This document shows, one piece after another, positions 30,764-38,414 of a stretch of DNA of 58,131 nucleotides. A model generated the notes under the pieces. That model was not told the DNA's origin. It made no database searches and worked only from the letters and a program-made list of their open reading frames with translations. The translations under genes and the position numbers were made by a program. How positions within the stretch are numbered: position 1 is the stretch's first letter; each line of letters opens with the position of its first letter. Source of the DNA: Ruminococcus sp. (GTDB taxonomy: Bacteria > Bacillota > Clostridia > Oscillospirales > Ruminococcaceae); contig JAFXVT010000009.1 of the NCBI GenBank assembly GCA_017534835.1, forward strand, positions 1 to 58,131, given 5' to 3'.

Positions 30764-32011
30764 ATGAGCTATACACAGGAATTAGGCATAAAGGCAAAGG
30801 CTGCGGAGCCTGTTATCGCAGGTGCCGGCACAGCTAAGAAAAATGAGGCTCTTGCAGCTATATCAAAGGCGCTTATCGCGAATTCTGCCGAGATAATCGC
30901 AGAGAATGCGAAGGACCTTGCGGCTGCGAAGGACAACGGCATATCCGAAGCTATGCAGGACAGACTCAGGCTCGATGAGAGCCGTATCGCCGGCATCGCC
31001 AAGGGCGTTGACGAGCTGATAGCTCTGCACGACCCCATTGGCGAGGTCATCGGAGGCGGAGTCCGTCCCAACGGTCTGCGTATCACAAAGACGCGCGTAC
31101 CGCTCGGAGTTATCGGGATAATCTACGAATCGCGCCCGAATGTCACCGTTGATGCGGCTGCACTCTGCCTCAAGGCAGGAAATGCGGTCATTCTCAAGGG
31201 CGGCAAGGAGGCTATAAACTCCAACATCTGCCTCGGAAGGATAATGCGTGAGGCTGTGGAGAGCGTCGGACTTCCGGCTGACGTGATTCAGGTAGTTGAC
31301 AATACATCGCGCGAGACCACGAATGAACTGATGAAGCTGAACGGCTATGTTGACGTGCTTATCCCGAGAGGAAGCGCACGTCTGATACAGGCAGTCGTCA
31401 CGACTGCGACTGTTCCCGTTATCGAGACCGGCGCCGGCAACTGCCACGTCTATGTTGATGCTTCTGCTGACATAGAAATGGCTGCGAATATCACCGACAA
31501 TGCAAAAACACAGCGTCCGTCGGTGTGCAATGCTATCGAGAGCCTGCTCGTACACAAGGACATCGCGGCAGATTTCCTGCCTGTTATCGCCGAGCGCTTC
31601 AAGGCTCACAATGTGAAGATATACGGCTGTGACAGGACGAGAGAGATCCTTGGCGAGAGTGTTGAGAAGGCTGGCGAGACCGAGTACGCGACCGAATTCA
31701 ACGACTATATCATCGCCGTAAAGGTGGTCGATACCATAGATGAGGCTATCGCGCATATCAGAAAATACGGCACGCGCCACTCCGAATGCATCGTTACGAG
31801 CGACCTTGCTTCTGCGGCTAAGTTCCGCAATGAGGTCGACGCAGCAGCTGTTTACGTGAACGCTTCCACACGCTTCACGGACGGCGGAGAATTCGGATTT
31901 GGTGCTGAGATAGGAATTTCCACGCAGAAGCTCCATGCAAGAGGACCTATGGGACTCACCGAGCTCACGACAGTAAAGTACCTGATCGACGGAAACGGTC
32001 AGATAAGATAA
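30764..32011 (+). CDS. proA: gamma-glutamyl phosphate reductase
   Basis: ProA reduces glutamyl-5-phosphate to glutamate semialdehyde with NADPH, the second step of proline synthesis. The 415 residues are full length for this aldehyde-dehydrogenase-fold family. Recognisable parts are PLGVIGIIYESRPNVTVDAA, ILKGGKEAINSN, the catalytic cysteine region RPSVCNAIESLLVH (about residue 254) and the C-terminal FGAEIGISTQKLHARGPMGL. It has GAGGTGAT before its ATG and lies directly downstream of proB. proC is not in the window. Confidence 0.97.
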   Translation: MSYTQELGIKAKAAEPVIAGAGTAKKNEALAAISKALIANSAEIIAENAKDLAAAKDNGISEAMQDRLRLDESRIAGIAKGVDELIALHDPIGEVIGGGVRPNGLRITKTRVPLGVIGIIYESRPNVTVDAAALCLKAGNAVILKGGKEAINSNICLGRIMREAVESVGLPADVIQVVDNTSRETTNELMKLNGYVDVLIPRGSARLIQAVVTTATVPVIETGAGNCHVYVDASADIEMAANITDNAKTQRPSVCNAIESLLVHKDIAADFLPVIAERFKAHNVKIYGCDRTREILGESVEKAGETEYATEFNDYIIAVKVVDTIDEAIAHIRKYGTRHSECIVTSDLASAAKFRNEVDAAAVYVNASTRFTDGGEFGFGAEIGISTQKLHARGPMGLTELTTVKYLIDGNGQIR

Positions 32012-32047
32012 TACAGCACAGCTGTAAAACACATCCAGGAGGGAATC

Positions 32048-33955
32048 ATGGCTATCAGAAAAGACCTTGACGATATGCTGAATAACCTTAAAGGCAGCGC
32101 AGATGCAGAAATGTCCGCAAGACCGGCACATCCGGCACCGGCGCCCGTACACAGACCGACGAAGGCAGAGGACAAGATAAACCATATGTCTGTCGATGAC
32201 CTTCTCAGCTCGCTCACTCACGAGCAGGCGGCTCCGCCTTCTCCTGCTGAGAGCGCGCCCGCAAAGGCTGCTCCTGTGCAGGCAGAGGCGCCGAAAAAGA
32301 AGAGGATAGTTATCTCCGGCGAGCTTCCGGACTACGAGGCTATCAGGAGAGCTGACCTTGAAAAGGACCGCGCTGAGGCTGAGAGAAAGGCTGTCGAAGA
32401 AGCTAAGCAGAAGCTGATAGAGGCTGAGCGCAGAGCTGCCGAGAAAAAGGCTGCTGAGGAGGCTGAAAGAGCCCGTATCGAAGCTGAGAGAAGAGCTGCT
32501 GAGGAAGCTGAAAGAGCCCGTATCGAAGCCGAGAGAAGAGCTGCTGAGGAGGCTGAAAGAGCCCGTATCGAAGCTGAGAAGAGAGCTGCCGAGGAAGCTG
32601 AAAGAGCCCGTATCGAAGCCGAGAGAAGAGCTGCTGAGAAAGCTGAAAGAGCCCGTATCGAAGCTGAGAGAAGAGCTGCTGAGGAAGCTGAAAGAGCCCG
32701 TATCGAAGCTGAGAGAAGAGCTGCCGAGGAAGCCGAAAGAGCCCGTATCGAAGCTGAAAGGAAGGCTGCCGAGGAGGCTGCTGCTGAGTCGGCACCGTAT
32801 TCGTTCGAGGAGGAGATGAACGTTGTCACTTCGTCCCGGACTGAGGACAGCCTCGGCGGTGAGCCCAGCGTTGATGAGCTCATGGCGGCCGCGTTTGCGG
32901 CTGTAAAGGCTGAAAATGAGACCGATGAGCCGGAGACGGAAGAAGCTGAGCCGGCTGCGGAAGCCGAGCAGGAGTCCGACCCTGTCGGAAATATGATAGA
33001 GACCATCCGCGAGGATGCCGAAAAGAAGCTCTCAGACCTTGAAAAGCCTGCTGAGGAGGAGACTCCGGCGGAGGAGGAAGCCTCTGAGGAAAACGATGAT
33101 GAGCCTGCTGACAAGTCTGAGGAGCGTAAAAAGCGCTTCTTCAGCAGGAAAAAGGAGAACGACGAGGCAGCTGAGTCCGCTGAGGAACAGGAAAAGCCGA
33201 AGGGTAAGCTGACATCGACTCTTGAAAAGATAATGGATGAGGACCCCGAGGAGATAATCGCTGAGAGAAGCGAAAAGACCGAGGAGGACGATGGATCCGA
33301 CGAGCCGCAGAACGGAAAGCTCAAAAAGCGCCTTTACACTGTATTCGGCGTCGTATTTGCAGTTCTTGCCTGCGTCGGACTTATCACCGTTATCGCCAAG
33401 AGCATTGACCTGTTCAGCAGCTTTACTTCCGGAAGCTCCAAGAAATCAGGATTTGCTGACGTTGTATACCCTGCTGTCATAATGGACATCGAGTCCTTCG
33501 ATGACCCGACACAGCTCACCTCAGACCAGGTGATAACTGCTGCTATATGGTCGATGATAATGACTGACGGTACTCTTGACCAGTACGAGAAGACCTTCGA
33601 TGTCGTAAGAGTCCCTGCTGTAGATGTTGAGTCCTACGCAGTAAAGCTCTTCGGCGATGACCTCCCGGAGCTCACACATACAACAGTAGGTCCTGCTGAG
33701 TCGAGATTCTATTACAACGAGGAGAAGGAATCATACAATGTGCCGCTCACTCCCGTTACGTTCACATATGCGCCGGAGATAAAGTCCGTTACGAAGAACG
33801 GCTCCGATTACACTGTCGATGTGGACTATGTCGATGAGCTGCCTGAATGGCTGCCCAAGACATCGTCGAAGTCAGTACAGTTCAAGCTGAAGGAGACGAG
33901 CGAGGGCTACCAGATAAAGTCAATGAAGGTGCTCTCTGAGAACAACAACATATAA
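32048..33955 (+). CDS. single-pass membrane protein with a long E/R-rich helical repeat, unknown function
   Basis: The 635-residue protein has a Pro/Ala-rich N-terminus, then seven almost identical 15-residue repeats of the type AAEEAERARIEAERR (residues 135-239), flanked by similar charged sequence. The spacing of Glu and Arg should give an isolated rigid alpha helix or coiled coil. A very acidic region follows, then a basic stop (KLKKRL), one membrane helix (about 427-450) and an extracytoplasmic domain of about 185 residues with YNVPLTPVTFTYAPEIKSV. There is no signal peptide, so the N-terminal part is cytosolic and the C-terminal part is outside. The start ATG 32048 has AGGAGGGAA upstream. 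The role is not known; a link between cytoplasmic structures and the envelope is conceivable. Confidence 0.8.
   Translation: MAIRKDLDDMLNNLKGSADAEMSARPAHPAPAPVHRPTKAEDKINHMSVDDLLSSLTHEQAAPPSPAESAPAKAAPVQAEAPKKKRIVISGELPDYEAIRRADLEKDRAEAERKAVEEAKQKLIEAERRAAEKKAAEEAERARIEAERRAAEEAERARIEAERRAAEEAERARIEAEKRAAEEAERARIEAERRAAEKAERARIEAERRAAEEAERARIEAERRAAEEAERARIEAERKAAEEAAAESAPYSFEEEMNVVTSSRTEDSLGGEPSVDELMAAAFAAVKAENETDEPETEEAEPAAEAEQESDPVGNMIETIREDAEKKLSDLEKPAEEETPAEEEASEENDDEPADKSEERKKRFFSRKKENDEAAESAEEQEKPKGKLTSTLEKIMDEDPEEIIAERSEKTEEDDGSDEPQNGKLKKRLYTVFGVVFAVLACVGLITVIAKSIDLFSSFTSGSSKKSGFADVVYPAVIMDIESFDDPTQLTSDQVITAAIWSMIMTDGTLDQYEKTFDVVRVPAVDVESYAVKLFGDDLPELTHTTVGPAESRFYYNEEKESYNVPLTPVTFTYAPEIKSVTKNGSDYTVDVDYVDELPEWLPKTSSKSVQFKLKETSEGYQIKSMKVLSENNNI
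32450..32764 (+). repeat. 45-bp coding tandem repeat, seven units
   Basis: Seven consecutive 45-bp units encode the 15-residue helix repeat. Unit-to-unit differences are few and mostly synonymous (GCT/GCC, GAG/GAA), which suggests recent expansion. The frame is kept throughout, so copy number could vary between strains without disrupting the gene. Confidence 0.9.
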
Positions 33956-33961
33956 ACGGTA

Positions 33962-33999
33962 AGCAGACTGCGGAAAAAAGCTCCGCAGCCTGCTTTTTT
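33962..33999 (+). terminator. terminator after the helical-repeat gene
   Basis: AGCAGaCTGCGGA pairs with TCCGCAGcCTGCT, followed by TTTTTTT. Confidence 0.9.
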
Positions 34000-34029
34000 T
34001 CGGATCTGAAAAATTTTTTCAAAAAACGC

Positions 34030-34058
34030 TTGACAAGTCATCTGATTTCTGATATAAT
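34030..34058 (+). promoter_or_regulatory. promoter of tRNA-Leu
   Basis: TTGACA (34030-34035), 17-nt spacer, TATAAT (34053-34058). The words around it (CAAAAAACGCTTGACAA, TGATATAATATTAAAGC) recur at the rplJ promoter 340 nt downstream. Confidence 0.9.
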
Positions 34059-34085
34059 ATTAAAGCAGTCAAATGAAACTGTAAT

Positions 34086-34172
34086 GCGAGTGTGCTGGAA
34101 TAGGCAGACAGGCTAGCTTGAGGTGCTAGTGTTGGAAACGACGTGTGGGTTCAAGTCCCGTCACTCGCACCA
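34086..34172 (+). tRNA. tRNA-Leu (anticodon GAG)
   Basis: The 87-nt gene folds as a type II tRNA. The acceptor stem is GCGAGTG/CACTCGC with discriminator A and an encoded CCA. The anticodon stem CTAGC/GCTAG encloses the loop TTGAGGT, giving anticodon GAG for CUC/CUU codons. A long variable arm (GTGTTGGAAACGACGT) and the T-arm GGGTTCAAGTCCC follow. It is a single tRNA gene with its own promoter and terminator. Confidence 0.97.
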
Positions 34173-34202
34173 GCGCGGATACGAAAGTATCCGCGCTTTT
34201 TA
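34173..34202 (+). terminator. terminator of tRNA-Leu
   Basis: GCGCGGATAC-gaaa-GTATCCGCGC followed by TTTTTATTTTT. Confidence 0.95.
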
Positions 34203-34352
34203 TTTTTCATCTACAGCGTAGACGATCATCGCCGGTATGCACACCGGAGTAAGTGCGCTGTGGGTAAGCGCAGAGTAGACTATCACTATTATAAGTATAA
34301 CGTTAAAAGCTATAAGCCAGTTGTCCGCAAGGACACCGGAGCTCCGCTGCAA
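34200..34352 (-). pseudogene. possible relic or small ORF encoding a hydrophobic peptide
   Basis: On the minus strand a 50-codon frame ends at 34200 and contains WLIAFNVILIIVIVYSALTH followed by LTPVCIPAMIVYAVDEK, which reads as two membrane segments of a real protein. There is no ATG and no ribosome site upstream, only a TTG at 34352, and the tRNA terminator and rplJ promoter flank it. It may be the 3' remnant of a membrane-protein gene displaced when the tRNA or rplJL unit moved, or a chance frame. Confidence 0.3.
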
Positions 34353-34370
34353 AAAAATCTCAAAAAACAC

Positions 34371-34399
34371 TTGACAACCCCGTAATGGTGTGATATAAT
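34371..34399 (+). promoter_or_regulatory. promoter of rplJ-rplL
   Basis: TTGACA (34371-34376), 17-nt spacer, TATAAT (34394-34399), full consensus. Confidence 0.95.
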
Positions 34400-34429
34400 A
34401 ATAAAGCTGTTTGAATAAAGCAGTTTATA

Positions 34430-34555
34430 TCGTATTCTAAAGACAGCAGGCATTACCGAAAGGTCTGTAAGTCCCGCCGAGGAATTGCAAGTGATATCAA
34501 TAAGCTATCATTGTCCTTTCCGCGCTGTCGGCAAGGATTTTTTTATTGCACTCTG
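34430..34555 (+). promoter_or_regulatory. ribosomal protein L10 leader
   Basis: The untranslated leader has the L10-leader features: AGACAGCAGGCATT, the kink-turn region GTCTGTAAGTCCCGCCGAGG, AATTGCAAG, a second arm with GCTATCATTGTCC, and CGCGCTGTCGGCAAGGATTT followed by T's, which can form a terminator. In Firmicutes the L10-L12 complex binds this RNA and represses its own operon. Confidence 0.9.
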
Positions 34556-34591
34556 AATACGATACACATTTTATTCGGAGGTGAATACACA

Positions 34592-35104
34592 ATGCCAAGC
34601 AATGCAGTTCTCGAAGCTAAGAAGGCTAAGGTAGATCAGCTCACAGACCTTATCAAGAACTCGGTATCCGGCGTACTCGTTGACTACAAGGGTATCACTG
34701 TTGAGGAGGATACAAAGCTCAGAAAGGAGCTCCGTGAGGCTGGCGTAAACTACTTCGTAGAAAAGAACACAATGCTTCTCCGTGCTTTCCAGAATGTTGG
34801 TATCAACGGATTTGAGGAGGCTCTCAACGGTACTACCGCTATCGCTCTCTCAAATGAAGACCAGACAGCTCCTGCAAGAATTCTCGGTAAATTTGCTGAG
34901 AATGCAGGCGAGGATAAGTTCAACCTCAAGGCTGGTTTCGTTGAAGGTGAAGTTTACGATCAGGCTGGAGTTCTCGCTCTTTCCAAGATCCCTTCAAAGG
35001 ACGTTCTGCTCGCACAGCTCGTTGGCTCCCTTCAGGGTCCCATGCAGAAGCTCGCAGCTACTCTCAAGGCAGTTGCAGACAAGAAGTCAGAGGAAGCTGC
35101 CTGA
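34592..35104 (+). CDS. rplJ: 50S ribosomal protein L10
   Basis: L10 forms the base of the ribosomal stalk and anchors L7/L12 dimers to 23S rRNA. The 170-residue product is normal length. It has an N-terminal RNA-binding part (MPSNAVLEAKKAKVDQLTDL, FVEKNTMLLRAF) and a C-terminal helix that binds L12. The ATG at 34592 follows CGGAGGTG at the right distance. The frame is open further left through the leader, but that part is not translated. rplL follows after 74 nt. rplK-rplA are not upstream and rpoB does not follow, so this is an isolated rplJL unit. Confidence 0.98.
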   Translation: MPSNAVLEAKKAKVDQLTDLIKNSVSGVLVDYKGITVEEDTKLRKELREAGVNYFVEKNTMLLRAFQNVGINGFEEALNGTTAIALSNEDQTAPARILGKFAENAGEDKFNLKAGFVEGEVYDQAGVLALSKIPSKDVLLAQLVGSLQGPMQKLAATLKAVADKKSEEAA

Positions 35105-35178
35105 TTTCTGTGAATTTTATTCCGCAGCTTGAATCATCAGCCGTATAACGGCAAATATTATTAAAGGAGATTATTATC

Positions 35179-35553
35179 ATGGCTTCAGAGAAGATCACTA
35201 AATTTGTTGAAGATATCAAGACTCTTTCTGTTCTCGAGCTTGCTGAGCTCGTAGATGCTATCCAGGAAGAATTCGGCGTAACAGCAATGGTTGCTGCTGC
35301 TCCTGCTGCAGGCGGCGCTGCTGGCGGTGCTGAGGCTGCTAAGACAGAGTTCGACGTAGTTCTCACATCCTTCGGCGATGCTAAGATGGCAGTTATCAAG
35401 GTTGCTAAGGAAGTTCTCGGTCTCGGTCTTAAGGAGGCTAAGGAAGTAGTTGAGTCTGCTCCTAAGGCTATCAAGGAAGGCGTTTCAGAGGCAGAGGCTA
35501 ACGAGCTCAAGGCTAAGTTTGAAGAGGCTGGCGCTACAATCGAGCTCAAGTAA
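35179..35553 (+). CDS. rplL: 50S ribosomal protein L7/L12
   Basis: L7/L12 is the acidic stalk protein that recruits translation GTPases. The 124 residues comprise an N-terminal dimerisation helix pair ([20 protein letters not shown]), an Ala/Gly hinge ([17 protein letters not shown]), and the globular domain ([20 protein letters not shown] through [20 protein letters not shown]) ending in ATIELK. A strong AAAGGAG lies 11 nt before the ATG at 35179. It ends in a strong terminator. Codon use is that of a highly expressed gene. Confidence 0.98.
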   Translation: MASEKITKFVEDIKTLSVLELAELVDAIQEEFGVTAMVAAAPAAGGAAGGAEAAKTEFDVVLTSFGDAKMAVIKVAKEVLGLGLKEAKEVVESAPKAIKEGVSEAEANELKAKFEEAGATIELK

Positions 35554-35574
35554 TCAGATATTACTTACGCTTTC

Positions 35575-35610
35575 AAAGGGACTGTACGATAGTACGGTCC
35601 CTTTTTGTTT
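35575..35610 (+). terminator. terminator of rplJ-rplL
   Basis: AAAGGGACtGTAC pairs with GTACgGTCCCTTT, followed by TTTGTTTTTG. Confidence 0.9.
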
Positions 35611-35695
35611 TTGCTTAAATATGGCATTTCCTTTGTGATAAATGTTGAATGCAGGGCAGTGTTTGTTGTGTAATTCTACAATTTTTGTGCTGGTT

Positions 35696-35725
35696 GTTGA
35701 CATAAGTTCTGTTAATATGGTATTA
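35696..35725 (+). promoter_or_regulatory. promoter of the CAP-dockerin gene
   Basis: TTGACA (35696-35701), 18-nt spacer, TATTAT (35720-35725). Confidence 0.7.
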
Positions 35726-35757
35726 TGAGGTTAAGTTTTACGGAGGAGGTCAGCGCA

Positions 35758-36540
35758 ATGAAAAAGATGTTTGGCTTAGCGGCGGCAGTGCTCATTGCTG
35801 CTGGCTGTGCAGTTTCCGCAAACGCAGATGCGGCAGGTCTGAGTTCTGTTTCTCTCAGGGAACAGAATGTGTCGCTCTCGGAGGCTGACCTCGCAGAATA
35901 TGCAAACAGAGTCGCGGTTCTGGTCAACAACGAGCGCCGCAGCAGGGGAGTCCCTGAGCTGAGAGTTCTGCCAAAGCTCCAGACCGCAGCGCAGATACGT
36001 GCGGAAGAGATAACGAACGTGTTCGACCATGTCCGCCCCGACGGAAGAAAATGCTTTACCGTGCTCGGCGACCTCGGTCAGAGGTACTACTACGTCGGCG
36101 AGAATATCGCTGCCGGACAGTCCACGCCTGAGATAGTTATGCAGAGCTGGATGAACTCAGAGGGGCACCGCTCGAATATACTCCTTTCCGATTTTATGTA
36201 CATCGGCGTCGGCGTTACGCAGAAAAACGGTACGCTTTACTGGTCTCAGATCTTTATGCAGCACGACGAATATGCTGATGCATTCTATCCGACTTCGCAG
36301 AAGTGCGGCGATGTGAATTCTGACGGCAAGGTCGACAGTAAGGACGCCTCGGCGATTCTTTCCGAGTACGGAAGGCTCTCGTCCGGAGCAGCTGCAAGCT
36401 TTTCGGCTGAGCAGAAAAAAGCCGGCGACGTCGACGGCAACAGTATGACCGACAGCAAGGATGCTTCATACGTCCTCGCGTATTATTCTTACCTTTCGGC
36501 TGGAGGTTCGGCAGCGGACATCAAACAGTGGATGAAGTAG
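35758..36540 (+). CDS. secreted CAP/SCP-domain protein with C-terminal dockerin
   Basis: The 260-residue protein has a signal peptide (MKKMFGLAAAVLIAAGCAVS, cleavage after ANA). A CAP/SCP-like domain follows (about 45-175) with VLVNNERRSRGVPELRV, HVRPDGRKCFTVL, VGENIAAGQ, MNSEGHRSNIL and YWSQIFM. The C-terminus is a dockerin with loops DVNSDGKVDSKD and DVDGNSMTDSKD. Bacterial CAP proteins of this YkwD type are extracellular and their activity is unsettled. The dockerin places this one on the cellulosome scaffold. The start is ATG 35758, 8 nt after GGAGGAGG; the frame is open 33 nt further left but without a site. It forms its own unit between rplL and the thi operon. Confidence 0.92.
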   Translation: MKKMFGLAAAVLIAAGCAVSANADAAGLSSVSLREQNVSLSEADLAEYANRVAVLVNNERRSRGVPELRVLPKLQTAAQIRAEEITNVFDHVRPDGRKCFTVLGDLGQRYYYVGENIAAGQSTPEIVMQSWMNSEGHRSNILLSDFMYIGVGVTQKNGTLYWSQIFMQHDEYADAFYPTSQKCGDVNSDGKVDSKDASAILSEYGRLSSGAAASFSAEQKKAGDVDGNSMTDSKDASYVLAYYSYLSAGGSAADIKQWMK

Positions 36541-36586
36541 ATGCGCGGCGAATTTGAGAAAAACCGGATTTTTTTCTCTGCGGCTG

Positions 36587-36615
36587 TTGATTTTTCAGAT
36601 ATGATATGATATAAT
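36587..36615 (+). promoter_or_regulatory. promoter of the thi operon
   Basis: TTGATT (36587-36592), 17-nt spacer, TATAAT (36610-36615), ending about 10 nt before the riboswitch. Confidence 0.8.
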
Positions 36616-36621
36616 AGTTCT

Positions 36622-36708
36622 TGCAGGGGAGCTTGTGTGACAGGCTGAGAGGAAGGTGTTACCTTCGACCCGTGACCTGATTTGGATAATGCCAACGTAG
36701 GGAGCTGA
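36622..36708 (+). promoter_or_regulatory. TPP riboswitch (THI element)
   Basis: The conserved THI core is present: GGGGAGC, ACAGGCTGAGAGGA, the P3 stem AAGGTGTTACCTT, CGACCCGTGACCTGATTTGG, ATAATGCCAACGTAGGGAG. It binds thiamine pyrophosphate and here precedes the complete thi operon. A terminator stem directly follows, so control is by premature termination when TPP is high. Confidence 0.98.
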
Positions 36709-36721
36709 ACGAAGATATTTT

Positions 36722-36748
36722 GCGGCAGCTTGTTGGCTGCCGCTTTTT
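36722..36748 (+). terminator. riboswitch-controlled terminator
   Basis: GCGGCAGC-ttgttg-GCTGCCGC followed by TTTTTG (36722-36748), between the riboswitch and thiS. It is the expression platform. Confidence 0.88.
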
Positions 36749-36764
36749 GTTGGGAGGAATGAAT

Positions 36765-36959
36765 ATGCTGACTATCAACGGTAAGGAATATGACCTCAAC
36801 GGCAAAACAGTTGCTGAAGCACTCGCTGAGATAGGCTATGCCGAGCAGCGTGTGGCTGTCGAGCTGAACGAATCCATCGTGCCGAAGGACCAGTATGCAT
36901 CTACTGTTCTTTATGAGGGCGACCACCTTGAGGTAGTGCGCTTCGTGGGAGGCGGCTGA
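36765..36959 (+). CDS. thiS: sulfur carrier protein ThiS
   Basis: ThiS is the ubiquitin-like carrier that delivers sulfur as a C-terminal thiocarboxylate for thiazole formation. The 64-residue protein has the beta-grasp fold pattern (MLTINGKEYDL, VAVELNESIVPKDQY, EGDHLEVVRFVGGG) and ends in the Gly-Gly that ThiF adenylates. The start is ATG 36765, 7 nt after GGGAGG; an ATG at 36759 is too near that site. thiF follows after 1 nt, so the two are translated together. Confidence 0.95.
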   Translation: MLTINGKEYDLNGKTVAEALAEIGYAEQRVAVELNESIVPKDQYASTVLYEGDHLEVVRFVGGG

Positions 36960-36960
36960 T

Positions 36961-37599
36961 ATGGCGATACCCACAAGAGAGGAGATGTACCGCGCACTCG
37001 AGGAGCGGCACGGGAAGGAGCTCCAGCGCAAGCTCTCAGAGGCGAGCATTGCGGTCTGCGGACTCGGCGGACTCGGGTCTAATATCGCGATACACCTTGC
37101 GCGTGCAGGAGCCGGAAGGCTCCACATAATGGATTTCGACCGCGTGGATATATCGAATCTCAACCGCCAGCAGTATTTTCCGGAGCAGCTCGGGCAGTAC
37201 AAATCCGATGCGCTCTTTGATACGCTGTCACGTATCGCTCCGTATTGCGTGATACGACGGGACTGTTTGAAGCTCACGGCGGAGAATATCCCGGAGCTCC
37301 TCGCCGGAGAGGACATCATCTGTGAGGCGTTCGACAATGCCGACCAGAAGGCTATGCTGGTGAATACCGTTCTTGAAAGGCTGCCGGAGAAGTACCTTAT
37401 ATCCGGCTCGGGAATGGCAGGCATCTCCTCCGCGAACAGTATCGTCACGCGAAGGGTGACGAAGCGCTTTTATGTCGGCGGAGACGAAGTCAGCGATGTC
37501 GCGGAAGGTCTCGGGCTCATATCCTCGAGAGTTGCGGTCTGCGCGGCACATATGGCGCATATGGCGATACGCATAATTGCTGAAGAATTTGACGTTTAA
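36961..37599 (+). CDS. thiF: ThiS adenylyltransferase ThiF
   Basis: ThiF adenylates the C-terminus of ThiS before sulfur transfer. The 212-residue E1-like protein has an N-terminal helix of about 25 residues, then the nucleotide-binding loop AVCGLGGLGSNIAIHLARAG (about 32), the acidic and arginine motif MDFDRVDISNLNRQQYF, and EAFDNADQKAMLV. It is the short clostridial form without a rhodanese tail. It lies between thiS and thiG, which settles the choice between ThiF and MoeB. Confidence 0.95.
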   Translation: MAIPTREEMYRALEERHGKELQRKLSEASIAVCGLGGLGSNIAIHLARAGAGRLHIMDFDRVDISNLNRQQYFPEQLGQYKSDALFDTLSRIAPYCVIRRDCLKLTAENIPELLAGEDIICEAFDNADQKAMLVNTVLERLPEKYLISGSGMAGISSANSIVTRRVTKRFYVGGDEVSDVAEGLGLISSRVAVCAAHMAHMAIRIIAEEFDV

Positions 37600-37611
37600 G
37601 GAGAGTATAAA

Positions 37612-38382
37612 ATGAAAGATGACAAGCTTATCATCGGCGGAAGGGAATTCCATTCACGCTTCATCCTCGGCTCGGGAAAATATTCGCTGAGCCTTATCGA
37701 GGCGGCTGTGAACTACGCCGGAGCTGAAATGATAACCCTCGCTGTACGCCGTGCAAATACGGCTGAAAGCGAGAATATCCTCGACTATATCCCGAAGGGC
37801 GTGACTCTGCTCCCGAACACATCAGGTGCAAGAAACGCTGAGGAGGCAGTACGCATCGCACGTCTTGCGCGCGAGCTCGGCTGCGGTGACTTCGTTAAGG
37901 TGGAGATAATGCGCGATACGAAGTATCTGCTCCCCGATAATCAGGAGACGATCAGGGCTACGGAGATACTCGCGAAGGAGGGCTTCGTCGTTATGCCCTA
38001 TATGTATCCCGACCTCAACGCTGCCCGTGACCTCGTGAATGCCGGCGCAGCGTCGGTCATGCCGCTCGCTTCACCTATCGGCTCGAACAAGGGACTCGCC
38101 ACACGCGATTTCATACAGATACTCATAGATGAGATAGACCTTCCGATAATCGTTGATGCAGGTATCGGCAGACCCTCACAGGCTTGCGAGGCAATGGAAA
38201 TGGGTGCTGCGGCTGTAATGTCGAATACAGCTCTCGCTACTGCCGGCGACCTCCCTGCAATGGCAGAGGCATTCAGGCAGGCGATAGAAGCCGGAAGAAA
38301 GGCTTATCTCTCGGGTCTCGGACGTGTGCTCACACGCGGTGCTTCGCCCTCGGATACGCTCACGGGATTCCTGCGCGACTGA
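37612..38382 (+). CDS. thiG: thiazole synthase ThiG
   Basis: ThiG builds the thiazole phosphate ring from deoxyxylulose 5-phosphate, dehydroglycine and ThiS-thiocarboxylate. The 256 residues are full length. Family stretches are [26 protein letters not shown], the Schiff-base lysine region [19 protein letters not shown] (about residue 95), [20 protein letters not shown] and [20 protein letters not shown]. It starts at ATG 37612 with AAGGAGAG upstream, 12 nt after thiF. Confidence 0.97.
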   Translation: MKDDKLIIGGREFHSRFILGSGKYSLSLIEAAVNYAGAEMITLAVRRANTAESENILDYIPKGVTLLPNTSGARNAEEAVRIARLARELGCGDFVKVEIMRDTKYLLPDNQETIRATEILAKEGFVVMPYMYPDLNAARDLVNAGAASVMPLASPIGSNKGLATRDFIQILIDEIDLPIIVDAGIGRPSQACEAMEMGAAAVMSNTALATAGDLPAMAEAFRQAIEAGRKAYLSGLGRVLTRGASPSDTLTGFLRD

Positions 38383-38414
38383 CGAATAAAACGACAAAAA
38401 GGGAAGTAAGACTG

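Noticed and set aside
32332-33324. 330-codon Ser-rich frame opposite the helical-repeat gene
   Set aside because: It is the reverse reading of Glu/Ala codons, without a start signal.
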